In this document: positions 32,301 to 40,587 of the stretch, one piece after another
Layout of the letters: each line of letters opens with the position of its first letter
Position numbering within the stretch: position 1 is the first letter of the stretch
DNA from: Streptomyces nanshensis
GTDB taxonomy: Bacteria; Actinomycetota; Actinomycetes; Streptomycetales; Streptomycetaceae
Assembly (NCBI RefSeq): GCF_001751255.1
Contig: NZ_LJGW01000377.1
Span: 140,372-194,196 of the forward strand
DNA: 53,825 nucleotides
Direction: 5' to 3'
Notes under the pieces: generated by a model
Seen by the model: only the letters and a program-made list of their open reading frames with translations
Databases searched by the model: none
What the model was told of the DNA's origin: nothing
Translations under genes and position numbers: made by a program

Positions 32301-34168
32301 CGTGTGACCTCCTGCCTCTGAGGGGTGACCTGCTCCCACCAACTGCTGCGTGCGCTACGAACCGCGGCGAGCCACAGCTCGGAGACGATCAGCCCGTGGA
32401 GGGCGGCCAGAGGCGCCGGCTCTCCTCGCACTGCACCCTCGAGTGCTGCCAAGGCCTTCGATCCATCGATGAGCCCGGTCTGGGCGAGGCGAGAGCTGCT
32501 CAGGATGCCGCGCAGAGCAGGGGCGTTGGCGCGCAGCCCGGCGTAGAGGCTTCCGGTGAACGGTGTCTTGGTGCGCCGCTGCAACAGGTAGTCCGGGACC
32601 ACTCCGGTGAAGGCGGCGCGGGCCAGCGGCTTGAAATCGTCAGGCTGCGTACGGGCGTAGCCGGGGATCGCGTGGCAGGCGTCCACGACGAGGTTGTCCA
32701 GCATCGGTGCGTGGATGGGCAGCCCCCACTGGTGACGGCTGATGTAGTCGAAGGTGGCATGGCCGTCACCCATCAACTCCAGTGCGAGCCGCTCGTGAAG
32801 AACACCAGGAGCGGTGTCCGGGTCGGCGGTCTGCGCGCGGGCAGTGACCAGTTCGGCGACAGCGGAGCGCCCGGCGGGGGTGAGCCACGGCGCGCCGGCA
32901 GTGGCACCGCACCAGGTGAGCATCTCCGCCGCCGGAGTCCCGAGCCGGTGGAAGCCGGCGACGGTGCCGATAGAGTCCGCCAGGGCGGCAAGGGCCCGGG
33001 GGTAGCCAGCTCGCTGAGTGCGGGCTGCCTGCCGCAGCACCGGCCACAGTGCAGCGCGTCTGGTTCGGGCGAACGCCGCTGTGCGGTGAAGCGCGTCCAT
33101 GCGGTGTCCGGCTCTGTATTGGTCGATAACCATCGTCGCGACCCCGTCCAGGACGTCGTCACCGCCACGTCCAGTCAGGTGCGCTCGGGAACCGTATGCG
33201 GCAGCTGGCGCGAGTTGCGTCGCCTTGATGGCAAGCAGGCCGAGCGTGAAGGAAGGCGTATCGGTGAACGGCACGAGATCCGGGTCTTCCAGTGCGTCGA
33301 AGTGCTGCACGCCTGCCCGGCCGCCGTGGATCGTCTTGTGGGTGATCTGCTGATGGTCATGGGCGATGCGCTGGGCGTAGAGCATGTCGTCCTGCTCGCC
33401 CATGTGCGCGTCGGTGTAAGTGACGGCCAACAGCGGTCCGCGCGCGGCTGCCAGGCTGGTGACGGTGCTGCTGTCGACGCCGCCGGAGAGGTCTGAGGAG
33501 ATTCTGCCGAACTGGGCCGCTCGCCGGGCGATCGCTGTGGTGATGGTCTCCCGTACGTCCGAGGATCCATCGGTGAAGCTCTGGGTCCTGGCGGGCACCG
33601 GTACAGGTTCAGTCCGCGGTCCTCGGCCGGATTCCACGACGAGGGCGTGTCCGGGTGGCACGCGACGGACGGTGTGGAAGTGGCTGTCCTCGGCGAGGAC
33701 GTCAACGCCTCGCACCGTGAACGTAGCCATCAGCACGGCCGGGTTGGGGTCGGCCTCCGCGTACGCGGCCAGCGGTGCAGCCGCTGTCGCCCAGAGCACT
33801 CCGTCTCCGACGGGCAGCCAGTACACGGTCACGGTGCCGGCGCGGTCGCCTGCTATGCGCACTTCGGTGTGGTTCCTTACCACGGTGAGGTAGGAACCCG
33901 GTAGCCGCATCGGCGACGACCACGTCCCGTGAGCAGCCAACTCCCGAGCTGTGGCCAGTTCCTGGCGGGTCGCCAGACAGCAGCCGAACGTCAGTACCTC
34001 TGCTCGGTCACTGTGGCTCGTGCAGCGACGGATCTCGTCCTGTCCGTACCCTGTCGCCCAGACCTCTACCGGCTCGTCGTCGCAGACGGTGTGCGCCGCT
34101 CGCGGCCGCCACGTGCGAGCTGCCCAACTGCCCTGTCCGGTATGGAATGTTCCGGCGATGAATCGCAT
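32297..34168 (-). CDS. Lasso cyclase (asparagine-synthetase-like C protein)
   Basis: This is 623 residues from the ATG at 34168. The N-terminal glutaminase-like domain lacks the catalytic Cys2, as is usual for lasso cyclases. The synthetase domain has the PP-motif S-G-G-V-D-S-S at 228-234 and later L-T-G-R-G-G-D-D. The enzyme adenylates an Asp or Glu side chain of the core and joins it to the N-terminal amine, giving the macrolactam ring. It follows the precursor gene after a 130-base gap containing a strong hairpin. Confidence 0.9.
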   Translation of the reverse strand: MRFIAGTFHTGQGSWAARTWRPRAAHTVCDDEPVEVWATGYGQDEIRRCTSHSDRAEVLTFGCCLATRQELATARELAAHGTWSSPMRLPGSYLTVVRNHTEVRIAGDRAGTVTVYWLPVGDGVLWATAAAPLAAYAEADPNPAVLMATFTVRGVDVLAEDSHFHTVRRVPPGHALVVESGRGPRTEPVPVPARTQSFTDGSSDVRETITTAIARRAAQFGRISSDLSGGVDSSTVTSLAAARGPLLAVTYTDAHMGEQDDMLYAQRIAHDHQQITHKTIHGGRAGVQHFDALEDPDLVPFTDTPSFTLGLLAIKATQLAPAAAYGSRAHLTGRGGDDVLDGVATMVIDQYRAGHRMDALHRTAAFARTRRAALWPVLRQAARTQRAGYPRALAALADSIGTVAGFHRLGTPAAEMLTWCGATAGAPWLTPAGRSAVAELVTARAQTADPDTAPGVLHERLALELMGDGHATFDYISRHQWGLPIHAPMLDNLVVDACHAIPGYARTQPDDFKPLARAAFTGVVPDYLLQRRTKTPFTGSLYAGLRANAPALRGILSSSRLAQTGLIDGSKALAALEGAVRGEPAPLAALHGLIVSELWLAAVRSARSSWWEQVTPQRQEVTR

Positions 34169-34223
34169 GATGGCCACTCCGCTCCCGTTGGTTGTCACTC
34201 GTGTGCTCGTGCTGTTCATGGAA

Positions 34224-34268
34224 CGAGCGCCCGGTCCCCCGGCCAGGGGCCGGCGTTCCGGGCGCTCG
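34224..34268 (-). terminator. Hairpin between lasso precursor and cyclase
   Basis: CGAGCGCCCGG (34224-34234) and CCGGGCGCTCG (34258-34268) pair perfectly; the loop contains a second GC-rich inverted repeat. Placed right after the precursor, it probably reduces read-through so that more precursor than enzyme is made. Confidence 0.6.
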
Positions 34269-34301
34269 CTCACCTGCGCACGCCCCCGGGAGGGCGGCGT
34301 G

Positions 34302-34418
34302 TCACTGCCAGTACTGGGTGTCGTCCGGGTTGTCGTTGCCCGCGGAACCGAGGGTGACCTCGGTGACCGTGCCCAGCTCGTTCAGTTCGGGCGTGACGTA
34401 CTCGGCGGTCTCGTACAT
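34302..34418 (-). CDS. Lasso peptide precursor (A peptide)
   Basis: This is a 38-residue peptide with GGAGG five bases before the ATG at 34418. The leader (1-23) contains Y-V-T-P-E-L, the Y-x-x-P-x-L recognition motif, and ends T-E-V-T-L with the conserved Thr at position -2. The predicted core is GSAGNDNPDDTQYWQ (15 residues). Gly1 and Asp9 give a nine-residue macrolactam ring; the tail is D-T-Q-Y-W-Q. Asp10-Thr11 is a possible aspartimide site. It lies immediately upstream of cyclase, B protein and exporter on the same strand. I do not recognise the core as a known lasso peptide. Confidence 0.9.
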   Translation of the reverse strand: MYETAEYVTPELNELGTVTEVTLGSAGNDNPDDTQYWQ

Positions 34419-34446
34419 GGTTCCTCCAGGTGGTTGTCACAACGTG

Positions 34447-34497
34447 ACGCTCACTCAGCCGCACGGGAGTTGATCCGCCCGTGCGGCCTCTGAGCGT
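34447..34497. promoter_or_regulatory. Long interrupted inverted repeat upstream of lasso precursor
   Basis: ACGCTCA (34447-34453) and GCCGCACGGG (34458-34467) are mirrored by CCCGTGCGGC (34478-34487) and TGAGCGT (34491-34497). It lies 29 bases upstream of the precursor start codon, in the divergent region, and could be an RNA leader or an operator. Confidence 0.5.
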
Positions 34498-34533
34498 GCA
34501 CTCAGTCAAGCCGCCCGACGGGATGGCCGTAAT

Positions 34534-34557
34534 CCCACGGTGGGCGCCCACCGTGGG
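34534..34557. promoter_or_regulatory. Perfect 24-bp palindrome before HTH/TPR regulator
   Basis: CCCACGGTGGGC followed directly by GCCCACCGTGGG is a perfect palindrome without spacer. It lies 48 bases before the regulator start and between two divergent genes. It is a good candidate for an autoregulatory operator that also controls the lasso operon. Confidence 0.55.
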
Positions 34558-34604
34558 GGTACGGTCGAGCCGTTCCCGCGTCAGACTGTTCGCAGGAGGT
34601 ACTT

Positions 34605-35957
34605 ATGGGATTACCGCAGGCATCCGGCGAACCGTCACCCGCCGAACTGACGCGCCCCCTCCTGTCCCGCAGCGCCGTACGGGCTGCACTCCAGCGCCGG
34701 GACTTCTCACCTCTGTTCGCTCTCGTTCATGAGGAGGGGGGCTTGAGTTACTACCGCATCAGCGAGGCGTGCGAGATGAAGGCGGAGCGCGCGGGCAAGA
34801 TCGCCCGAGGCGAAGCCACTGTGACTGCCTTGGAAACCATCGAGCGCATCGCCGACGGCATGCGGATCCCGGGTTCCCTTCTCGGTCTCGCCGCGCGAGC
34901 CTGGGAGGAGCCCGCGCAGGACAGCAGCCCCGCACACGAGTTTGGAGACGACCCGATGAAGCGCCGTGAACTCTTGCGGGGCGCTCTCGCCGCTGGCCTG
35001 ACCGGCAAGGCGATGATCGGCCTGGCCGACACCCGCAACCACTTCGAGCGGTCACTTGCGAGTACCGCTCCTGCCAATCTGCCAGACCTGGAATCCGCCG
35101 CTGAAACCTACAGCTACGGCTATGCCGGCAGAGCCCCTGCCGACCTCCTCGGCGAACTCGCGGCAGACTTCGACGAGATCGGCGACCTCCTCACTCGCCC
35201 GCTGTCCACCACGGCGCGCACCCGTCTGTGCCGGGTGGCCGGGCAAATGGCCGGCATGACCGCCGTAGTGCTGCACGACCTCGGCGACCGCCGCGAGGCC
35301 CGCAATTGGTTCCACACGGCTGGACAGGCTGCGACCGAATCTGGAGACCGCTCACTCCGCGCGTGGATCTACGCCCGTGAGGCAATGGTCCCGCTGAACT
35401 TCGGGGCTCCCCGGCAAGCGGCAGAACTTGCGGAGAATGCCCGCCGAGCGGCTGGCACAGCCCAGACTGCCTCGGCCGCCCTCGCCGCGTCGGTCGCCGC
35501 CCGCGCGCATGCCTTGGCCGGCGACCGCGAGGGAGCCCGCCAGGCCCTCACCGAAGCCGAGAAGCTCTCCGATAGCCTTCCAGCCGCAGAGCGGGCAGAC
35601 ACCTGGTTCGGCCTTCCGGAGCAGAAGCAGCACGTACACCGTTCGCACGCCCTCACCATCCTCGGCAAGACCAAGGAAGCTCGACAAAGCCAGACGCGGG
35701 CGCTCGAACTGACCGCGCCCACCAGCACCATGACCCGCGGACTCCTCCGGATCGACGCAGCTGTCTGCGAGCATCGAGACGGCGACACCGCTCAGGCATG
35801 CCGCATGGCCGTCGCAGCTCTGCACGATCTACCGACCGGGTGGCGCACTGGCCTTACCCGCACGCGCGCGGTTGACCTGTATCGCTCTATCCCCGCCCAG
35901 TACCACCGCGAGCCTGCCGCTCGTGAACTCCGAGACGTCCTCGCCGCCCGACCGTGA
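34605..35957 (+). CDS. HTH/TPR-like regulator of lasso region
   Basis: This 450-residue protein has AGGAGG upstream. An N-terminal HTH (about 22-90; S-Y-Y-R-I-S-E-A-C-E-M-K-A-E-R-A-G-K-I-A-R-G-E) is followed by M-K-R-R-E-L-L-R-G-A-L-A-A-G-L at about 120 and a long helical TPR-like region. This is the plan of Streptomyces cluster regulators that resemble XRE/tetratricopeptide proteins. It is divergent from the lasso precursor with a palindrome between, so it is the likely regulator of both directions. Confidence 0.75.
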   Translation: MGLPQASGEPSPAELTRPLLSRSAVRAALQRRDFSPLFALVHEEGGLSYYRISEACEMKAERAGKIARGEATVTALETIERIADGMRIPGSLLGLAARAWEEPAQDSSPAHEFGDDPMKRRELLRGALAAGLTGKAMIGLADTRNHFERSLASTAPANLPDLESAAETYSYGYAGRAPADLLGELAADFDEIGDLLTRPLSTTARTRLCRVAGQMAGMTAVVLHDLGDRREARNWFHTAGQAATESGDRSLRAWIYAREAMVPLNFGAPRQAAELAENARRAAGTAQTASAALAASVAARAHALAGDREGARQALTEAEKLSDSLPAAERADTWFGLPEQKQHVHRSHALTILGKTKEARQSQTRALELTAPTSTMTRGLLRIDAAVCEHRDGDTAQACRMAVAALHDLPTGWRTGLTRTRAVDLYRSIPAQYHREPAARELRDVLAARP

Positions 35958-36132
35958 CCTTCACTCACAGAGGTCCGGTTTCCCCCGCGTGCCCCTGCAG
36001 ATTGAGCGCGAAGGGGGAGTGAAGCGGGGACGTACGCATGAGGGTCACGCGCGTCGACGCCTGGCCGGTAGTCGGAGCCGAACCATGACCACGGCAATCA
36101 GGACTGGCCCGAAGCCGAACCAGGAGCAAGAC

Positions 36133-37134
36133 GTGTCCCTCCGACAGCTCGACCACGCCGACACTCTCGAACTACCCGTCACCGGTGACGGGCCCTTCAA
36201 CTTCCTCCACACTGCCTGGAAACCGTCCCACTACGTCACCGGACTCGAGGCGCACACCGCGAGCCGCTCCTGGCGCACTTTTCGAGTCGACGACCTCGTC
36301 ACCGGGGTTCGCATGCACGCGGAGAACCGGCTCGTAATCGCCGAGGTCTACACCGACGGTGACTACAAACCCGAACACCGGGACCACTTAGCACGCCGGC
36401 TGACCGCCTCCTACGGCTTGGACGAGGACCTCAGCCAGTTCATCGAACTGGCCACCGACGTGCCGACGATGCGGGGGCCGCTGGAATCTTTGTCCGGCAT
36501 GCGGCAAAGCTGCCCCGAAGATCACTTCGAGATCGCCGTAGTTGCGTTGCTCCTGCAGCACGTCACCGTCGCCCGCACCACCCAGATGACCCGTAATTTG
36601 CTCACCCACTACGGGCAGCTCGTCCGCTTCGACGGCATCACCCTCAGAGCCTGGTTCACCCCCGCCGAGATTGCGCACGTCTCCGCCGAGATCTTCAAGG
36701 AGCAGGACCGCCTCGGCTACCGCGCCAAGACCCTCCCCCGTTTCGCAGCCTTCTTCCGTGACTACCCCGCCGAGGAACTGACGGCCGCCCACGATCTCGA
36801 GCAGACCTTCCAGCAGATCAAAGGCGTTGGCCCCTACACCGCCGCGATCATGGCTTCGCACGCGTCCCGGGATACCGCCTCCTTCGGCCTGGACGTGTGG
36901 AACCGCAAGATCCTCGCGCGACGGCTCCTCAGCGCCGACGACGCCGCACCGGAAGCTGTCAACCACCGCCTGAATGAGCTCTTCCCCGGTCATGCCGGCA
37001 CCGCTGGCCTCTACCTCGTCGAGTATGAGTACCTCAACGCTCCTGTGGCGCCGCTCCTCACGCCGGGCGGGGACGTTGACGCCTGGAACGAAGCCCTGGC
37101 GGGAGTCGTCGCCGAACCCTGCAACCCCCGGTGA
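36133..37134 (+). CDS. HhH-GPD DNA-glycosylase-like protein
   Basis: This is 333 residues from GTG 36133, chosen for AGGAG seven bases upstream; ATG 36085 in the same frame is possible. The C-terminal half shows the HhH-GPD fold: L-G-Y-R-A-K-T-L-P-R-F-A, I-K-G-V-G-P-Y-T-A-A-I-M-A, and F-G-L-D-V-W-N-R-K. This is the helix-hairpin-helix plus the conserved Asp (in L-D-V-W) of AlkA/OGG-type enzymes. The N-terminal domain is AlkA-like in size. It could repair DNA, or protect the producer from a DNA-damaging product. It lies in the same direction as the two methyltransferase genes. Confidence 0.75.
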   Translation: MSLRQLDHADTLELPVTGDGPFNFLHTAWKPSHYVTGLEAHTASRSWRTFRVDDLVTGVRMHAENRLVIAEVYTDGDYKPEHRDHLARRLTASYGLDEDLSQFIELATDVPTMRGPLESLSGMRQSCPEDHFEIAVVALLLQHVTVARTTQMTRNLLTHYGQLVRFDGITLRAWFTPAEIAHVSAEIFKEQDRLGYRAKTLPRFAAFFRDYPAEELTAAHDLEQTFQQIKGVGPYTAAIMASHASRDTASFGLDVWNRKILARRLLSADDAAPEAVNHRLNELFPGHAGTAGLYLVEYEYLNAPVAPLLTPGGDVDAWNEALAGVVAEPCNPR

Positions 37135-37176
37135 CCTGTCGTAGCACGCCCTCCCCATCACAACCAGGAGCGATCT

Positions 37177-38679
37177 GTGGGATACACCCGCAACGAATGG
37201 TCTGCGCACTACGCCGACGGCCGCGGGTTCCGACCGCTCGGCGAGGAGGAGAAGAGCCTGCTCGCCGAGCATGTCCCAGCTCCCGAGGGCGGGCGGGCGC
37301 TGGACGTCGGCTGCGGCACCGGTCAACTCGCCTCCTACCTGGCCTACCTCGGGTACAGCGTCGACGCCGCCGACTTCGCCGACGGTGCCCTCACCCGTGC
37401 CCGCGAGATGCGCGAGGGCACCGCTGGGGTGCGCTGGCTGCGCATGGACATCGAACACGGCGACCCGGCCGGCCTCTGTCCCGACGGCTACGACCTGGTC
37501 TGCCTCCGGCTCGCCATCGCCTTCGTGCGCGACCGTACCCGCGTACTGCACGCTCTGGGCGCGCGGCTGCGGGAGGGCGGCGCGCTCGTCGTCATCACCC
37601 CCCTTGCCGCGCGCACACCCGAGACGCGGCGGCACATCGCCCTGGACGAGGACGAACTCGCCCTGCTCACGGAGAGCTTCGCGACAGCGGAGCGGTACGA
37701 CGCCGCCGGACTGGCGGTGCTCGTGCTCCGCGATCCGCACACGGGGGCCTCCTTCACCGCGGCGGAGAAGGGCCGCCCGATTCCCGGGGCGGTGTTCGGC
37801 GCGACGGCGGTGGTCACCGACGCGTCGGGGCGGGTGCTGCTGGGCCGCTCCACCCACGGACCGCACGGTATGTGGGAGTTGCCGGGCGGACGTGTCGCCG
37901 GCCGGGAGGCCGTCTCGGCCGCGGCCGTACGGGAACTGCGCGAGGAGACCGGACTGACCGCCCACGAGGGCGACGCCCACCTCCTCACGATCCTGCACGA
38001 TGACAACCGGGACGTGCGCCGCATCTCCGCCGTGGTGCGCGTCACCAGCTGGCGCGGCGAACTTGGCCTGCCGGAGCCGCACCGGTTTTCACGGTGGGAG
38101 TGGCACGACCCGCACACCCTGGCCACGCTCGGTCGGATCTTCGCGCCGTCTGCGCAGTTCCCTGAACGCGGTGTGGCCGGGCGTCCTGCCGGGGCTGCCG
38201 CCCGTCCATTCCTACCCCAGCTCCTGCGCCGGCCCGCCCGTGCCCGGCGAGCCGGCCGCGGCCACGCGGCTGCGCGCCCGGATGACGGAGGCCGTGATCG
38301 CTGGAGGCTGGGCGCCTTCCCCGCGAGTTCAGACCGCGCTGCGGGAAGTTCCCCGCCACCGGTTCCTGCCCGAGGCCCCTCTGGAGGAGGCCTACGACGA
38401 CTACCACTATGTCGTGACCGCCCGCGATTCCACAGGAGCTGCGGTCAGCTCGGTCTCAGCCGCCTGGACACAGGCCGACATGATCGAACAGCTCCAGTTG
38501 GAGCCGGGCATGGTCGTGCTGGAAGTCGGATCCGGCGGCTACAACGCCGAACTGCTCGCGCACGTCCTCGGAGAGCGCGGCCGGGTGGTCACCGTAGACG
38601 TCGACCCGCGCGTGGTGGACCGCACCAAGCGGCTGTGTGCGGAGGCCGGCAGCGGCCGCGTCACCGCCGTCCTCGGTGA
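37177..38679 (+). CDS. SAM methyltransferase-NUDIX fusion, C-terminus frameshifted
   Basis: GTG 37177 has AGGAG upstream. Residues 1-185 are a class I methyltransferase ([12 protein letters not shown]). Residues ~200-325 are a NUDIX hydrolase ([17 protein letters not shown]). After I-F-A-P-S-A-Q (~328, base 38157) the frame turns into Arg/Ala-rich nonsense, while the +1 frame gives [16 protein letters not shown], the expected end of such proteins. One extra C in TTCCCTG (38158-38164) explains this. The supported coding part therefore ends near 38157 in this frame. The shifted frame runs on into the next methyltransferase without a stop. Confidence 0.7.
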   Translation: MGYTRNEWSAHYADGRGFRPLGEEEKSLLAEHVPAPEGGRALDVGCGTGQLASYLAYLGYSVDAADFADGALTRAREMREGTAGVRWLRMDIEHGDPAGLCPDGYDLVCLRLAIAFVRDRTRVLHALGARLREGGALVVITPLAARTPETRRHIALDEDELALLTESFATAERYDAAGLAVLVLRDPHTGASFTAAEKGRPIPGAVFGATAVVTDASGRVLLGRSTHGPHGMWELPGGRVAGREAVSAAAVRELREETGLTAHEGDAHLLTILHDDNRDVRRISAVVRVTSWRGELGLPEPHRFSRWEWHDPHTLATLGRIFAPSAQFPERGVAGRPAGAAARPFLPQLLRRPARARRAGRGHAAARPDDGGRDRWRLGAFPASSDRAAGSSPPPVPARGPSGGGLRRLPLCRDRPRFHRSCGQLGLSRLDTGRHDRTAPVGAGHGRAGSRIRRLQRRTARARPRRARPGGHRRRRPARGGPHQAAVCGGRQRPRHRRPR

Positions 38680-39604
38680 CGGAAGCCTCGGCGCACCCGC
38701 CTACGTCCCGGCAGGTGGGTTCGACGGGGTGATCATCACCCACAACGCGGCGGACGTCGCTCCAGCCTGGCGTGGCCAACTGGCCGACGGCGCGCGCCTG
38801 GTCGTGCCGCTGGAGATCGGCGGCTATGCCCGATCCATCGCTCTGGTCTGCCGTGGTGACGTCCTGCACGCCGAGCACTGGACATACTGCGGATTCGTAC
38901 GGGACCGCGGCGCAGCTGCGCGTACCGCCCCCGCGGTCCACCTGGCCGACGGGGCCGTCACGATGCGGTGGGAGGACGGGCTCCCCACCGATGCCGATAC
39001 CAGCGAACTTGAGGAGGCTCTGCGCGGGCCCCGACACGAGATCGCCACCGGCGTCGTGCTGCCCGGTGAGTACAGCTTCGAGACCCTGCAGATCTACGCC
39101 GCGACCGTGCTGCCAGGGTTCTGCCGCCTGGCTGCCCCGGAAGGCTCGGACCTGGTGGCCCGGCAGGATGTCGCAGCGATCACCGCGGAGGGCTCCCTCG
39201 CCTACTTCACCCCGATCAAGATCCACCACGCGCCGAAGCCCGCCGACAGCCGCCACGAGTTCTACATCCATGCCTACGGCCCGGCCGGCCCGGCCCTGGC
39301 CGAGCGCTTCGCCGCATGCGTACGGGACTGGGACGAGCACGTACGCGAAGAGGGCTACCCGCCCATGACCGTCCACCCGGCAGGCACCCCCGACGAACAC
39401 CTGCCGCCAGGCGATGTCCTGGACAAGCCCTTCTCCCGGCTCGTCTTCCCGTGGCCGGGACGCACGTCAAGACAGCTGCGTCAGCTGCCCTCCTCCAGTC
39501 GAGAACGGGATCTGACCCCCGGTCGAAGTCGCCCGCATCGGCGCGCCCGTCGGCCACCAGGGAGAACATTCGCGCCTCAGCTTCTGCTCCGGTACGCGGC
39601 GTAG
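38282..39604 (+). CDS. FxLD-type isoaspartyl-methyltransferase-like enzyme
   Basis: This is about 440 residues from ATG 38282. It resembles protein-L-isoaspartate O-methyltransferases of the 'FxLD system' kind found in RiPP clusters: [42 protein letters not shown], and V-D-V-D-P-R-V-V. There is no clear ribosome-binding site at 38282. The same frame is open back through the shifted NUDIX tail, so it may be coupled or fused to the upstream protein. PIMT-like enzymes form aspartimides in some lasso and lanthipeptides. No lanthipeptide synthetase is present here. Confidence 0.75.
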   Translation: MTEAVIAGGWAPSPRVQTALREVPRHRFLPEAPLEEAYDDYHYVVTARDSTGAAVSSVSAAWTQADMIEQLQLEPGMVVLEVGSGGYNAELLAHVLGERGRVVTVDVDPRVVDRTKRLCAEAGSGRVTAVLGDGSLGAPAYVPAGGFDGVIITHNAADVAPAWRGQLADGARLVVPLEIGGYARSIALVCRGDVLHAEHWTYCGFVRDRGAAARTAPAVHLADGAVTMRWEDGLPTDADTSELEEALRGPRHEIATGVVLPGEYSFETLQIYAATVLPGFCRLAAPEGSDLVARQDVAAITAEGSLAYFTPIKIHHAPKPADSRHEFYIHAYGPAGPALAERFAACVRDWDEHVREEGYPPMTVHPAGTPDEHLPPGDVLDKPFSRLVFPWPGRTSRQLRQLPSSSRERDLTPGRSRPHRRARRPPGRTFAPQLLLRYAA

Positions 39605-40404
39605 CGCCGTGCGCCGTCGCGCAGTGAGGCGGACCAGGTCCCGGGGCTTTCGTCCGCGATTTCCGTCCAGAGCTTCGCGTTGGCCTCGGCGAACGCCGTC
39701 AGCACGTGAGATGGTGCTCCGCGCCAAGCCGGCATGCGGGCCGCCCACTTCTCGGCTGCGCCCGGGTGCTGCTTCCCCGTGGAGACCAGCCAGACGCACG
39801 CCAGCGCGGGATCCAGCCACGGGGCACCGAGGGTGCTCCACGCCCAGTCCACCATGAGCGCTCTCTCCTGCTGTCCGGCTCCTCCTGGGGTGATGAGCAC
39901 GTTCTCGGGATTGAAGTCGGTGTGCGCCAGATACTGGCCGGCCAGGGCAGCGCGGTGGTCCGCGTCGGGAAGGTAGGACGCCCAGCGCTCCTCTGCGCGC
40001 TTGAGTTCCGTTCGAGGGGCGGGGATCTCGGCGAGGCGGGTAAGCGTGCAGGCCAGGAGCGCCAGGTCGGGAGAGCCGGAAGCGTAGTCCGCATGCCGCC
40101 CCGCGGCGAAGTCGAAGCCAAGGAGATCCCACTCGGCCGTCTCCAGGCGCCAGCGGAACCGGGGCGCGAGGGTTCCCACTGCTGCTGCGACTTCGGCTTC
40201 CCTCCGCTGCGTCCATGCCCGGGGGTGGCTGGCGGGGAGTCCCTTCAGGAACACGGTGCCCGTTTCGGTGTCCAAGCGTGCTGCGATCGCGCTGTTGTAG
40301 CCCCCGGAGACGGTCTCGGCCCGATGAATCGGTCCGGTCACTTCCTCGACCGCATCCTGGGCGGGCAGGGGGAGGTCCTCCCACTGAAGCCGGGTGACGG
40401 GCAT
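39577..40404 (-). CDS. Aminoglycoside-phosphotransferase-family protein
   Basis: This 275-residue protein starts at ATG 40404 with GGAAGG upstream. Kinase motifs are Y-N-S-A-I-A-A-R-L-D-T (nucleotide loop), V-F-L-K-G-L (lysine), the catalytic H-T-D-F-N-P-E-N-V-L-I and M-V-D-W-A-W-S as the metal-binding Asp. This is the APH/choline-kinase fold. The substrate could be an antibiotic, a sugar or an amino alcohol. It converges with the methyltransferase gene with a 28-base overlap. Confidence 0.8.
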   Translation of the reverse strand: MPVTRLQWEDLPLPAQDAVEEVTGPIHRAETVSGGYNSAIAARLDTETGTVFLKGLPASHPRAWTQRREAEVAAAVGTLAPRFRWRLETAEWDLLGFDFAAGRHADYASGSPDLALLACTLTRLAEIPAPRTELKRAEERWASYLPDADHRAALAGQYLAHTDFNPENVLITPGGAGQQERALMVDWAWSTLGAPWLDPALACVWLVSTGKQHPGAAEKWAARMPAWRGAPSHVLTAFAEANAKLWTEIADESPGTWSASLRDGARRYAAYRSRS

Positions 40405-40561
40405 GGCGAAAAGCCTTCCAGAAGCGGGACTTGCTGGATCCGCGCGCCTCTGGCGCGCTGAACCCCCTGCCGTGAGGTCGGCAAATACGGATCGAGCGTA
40501 GCCGCCGGACCACACAGGGTTCGAATGTCAACTTTCCTTGGCGTACCCTCGTCAATTGACA

Positions 40562-40575
40562 AGTTTTACGTGACA
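40562..40575. promoter_or_regulatory. AGTTTTACGTGACA element, copy 1
   Basis: This 14-base motif lies just before the ribosome-binding site of the gene at 40588. The same motif with one change occurs at 41669-41682. A TGTCAA...TTGACA inverted pair (40527-40532 and 40556-40561) lies just upstream. Probably an operator of the adjacent DNA-binding protein. Confidence 0.45.
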
Positions 40576-40587
40576 CAGGAGGAGTGG

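Noticed and set aside
38282..39604. FxLD-type lanthipeptide cluster
   Set aside because: The methyltransferase alone is present; no LanB/LanC/LanM-like gene or FxLD precursor was found within 10 kb.
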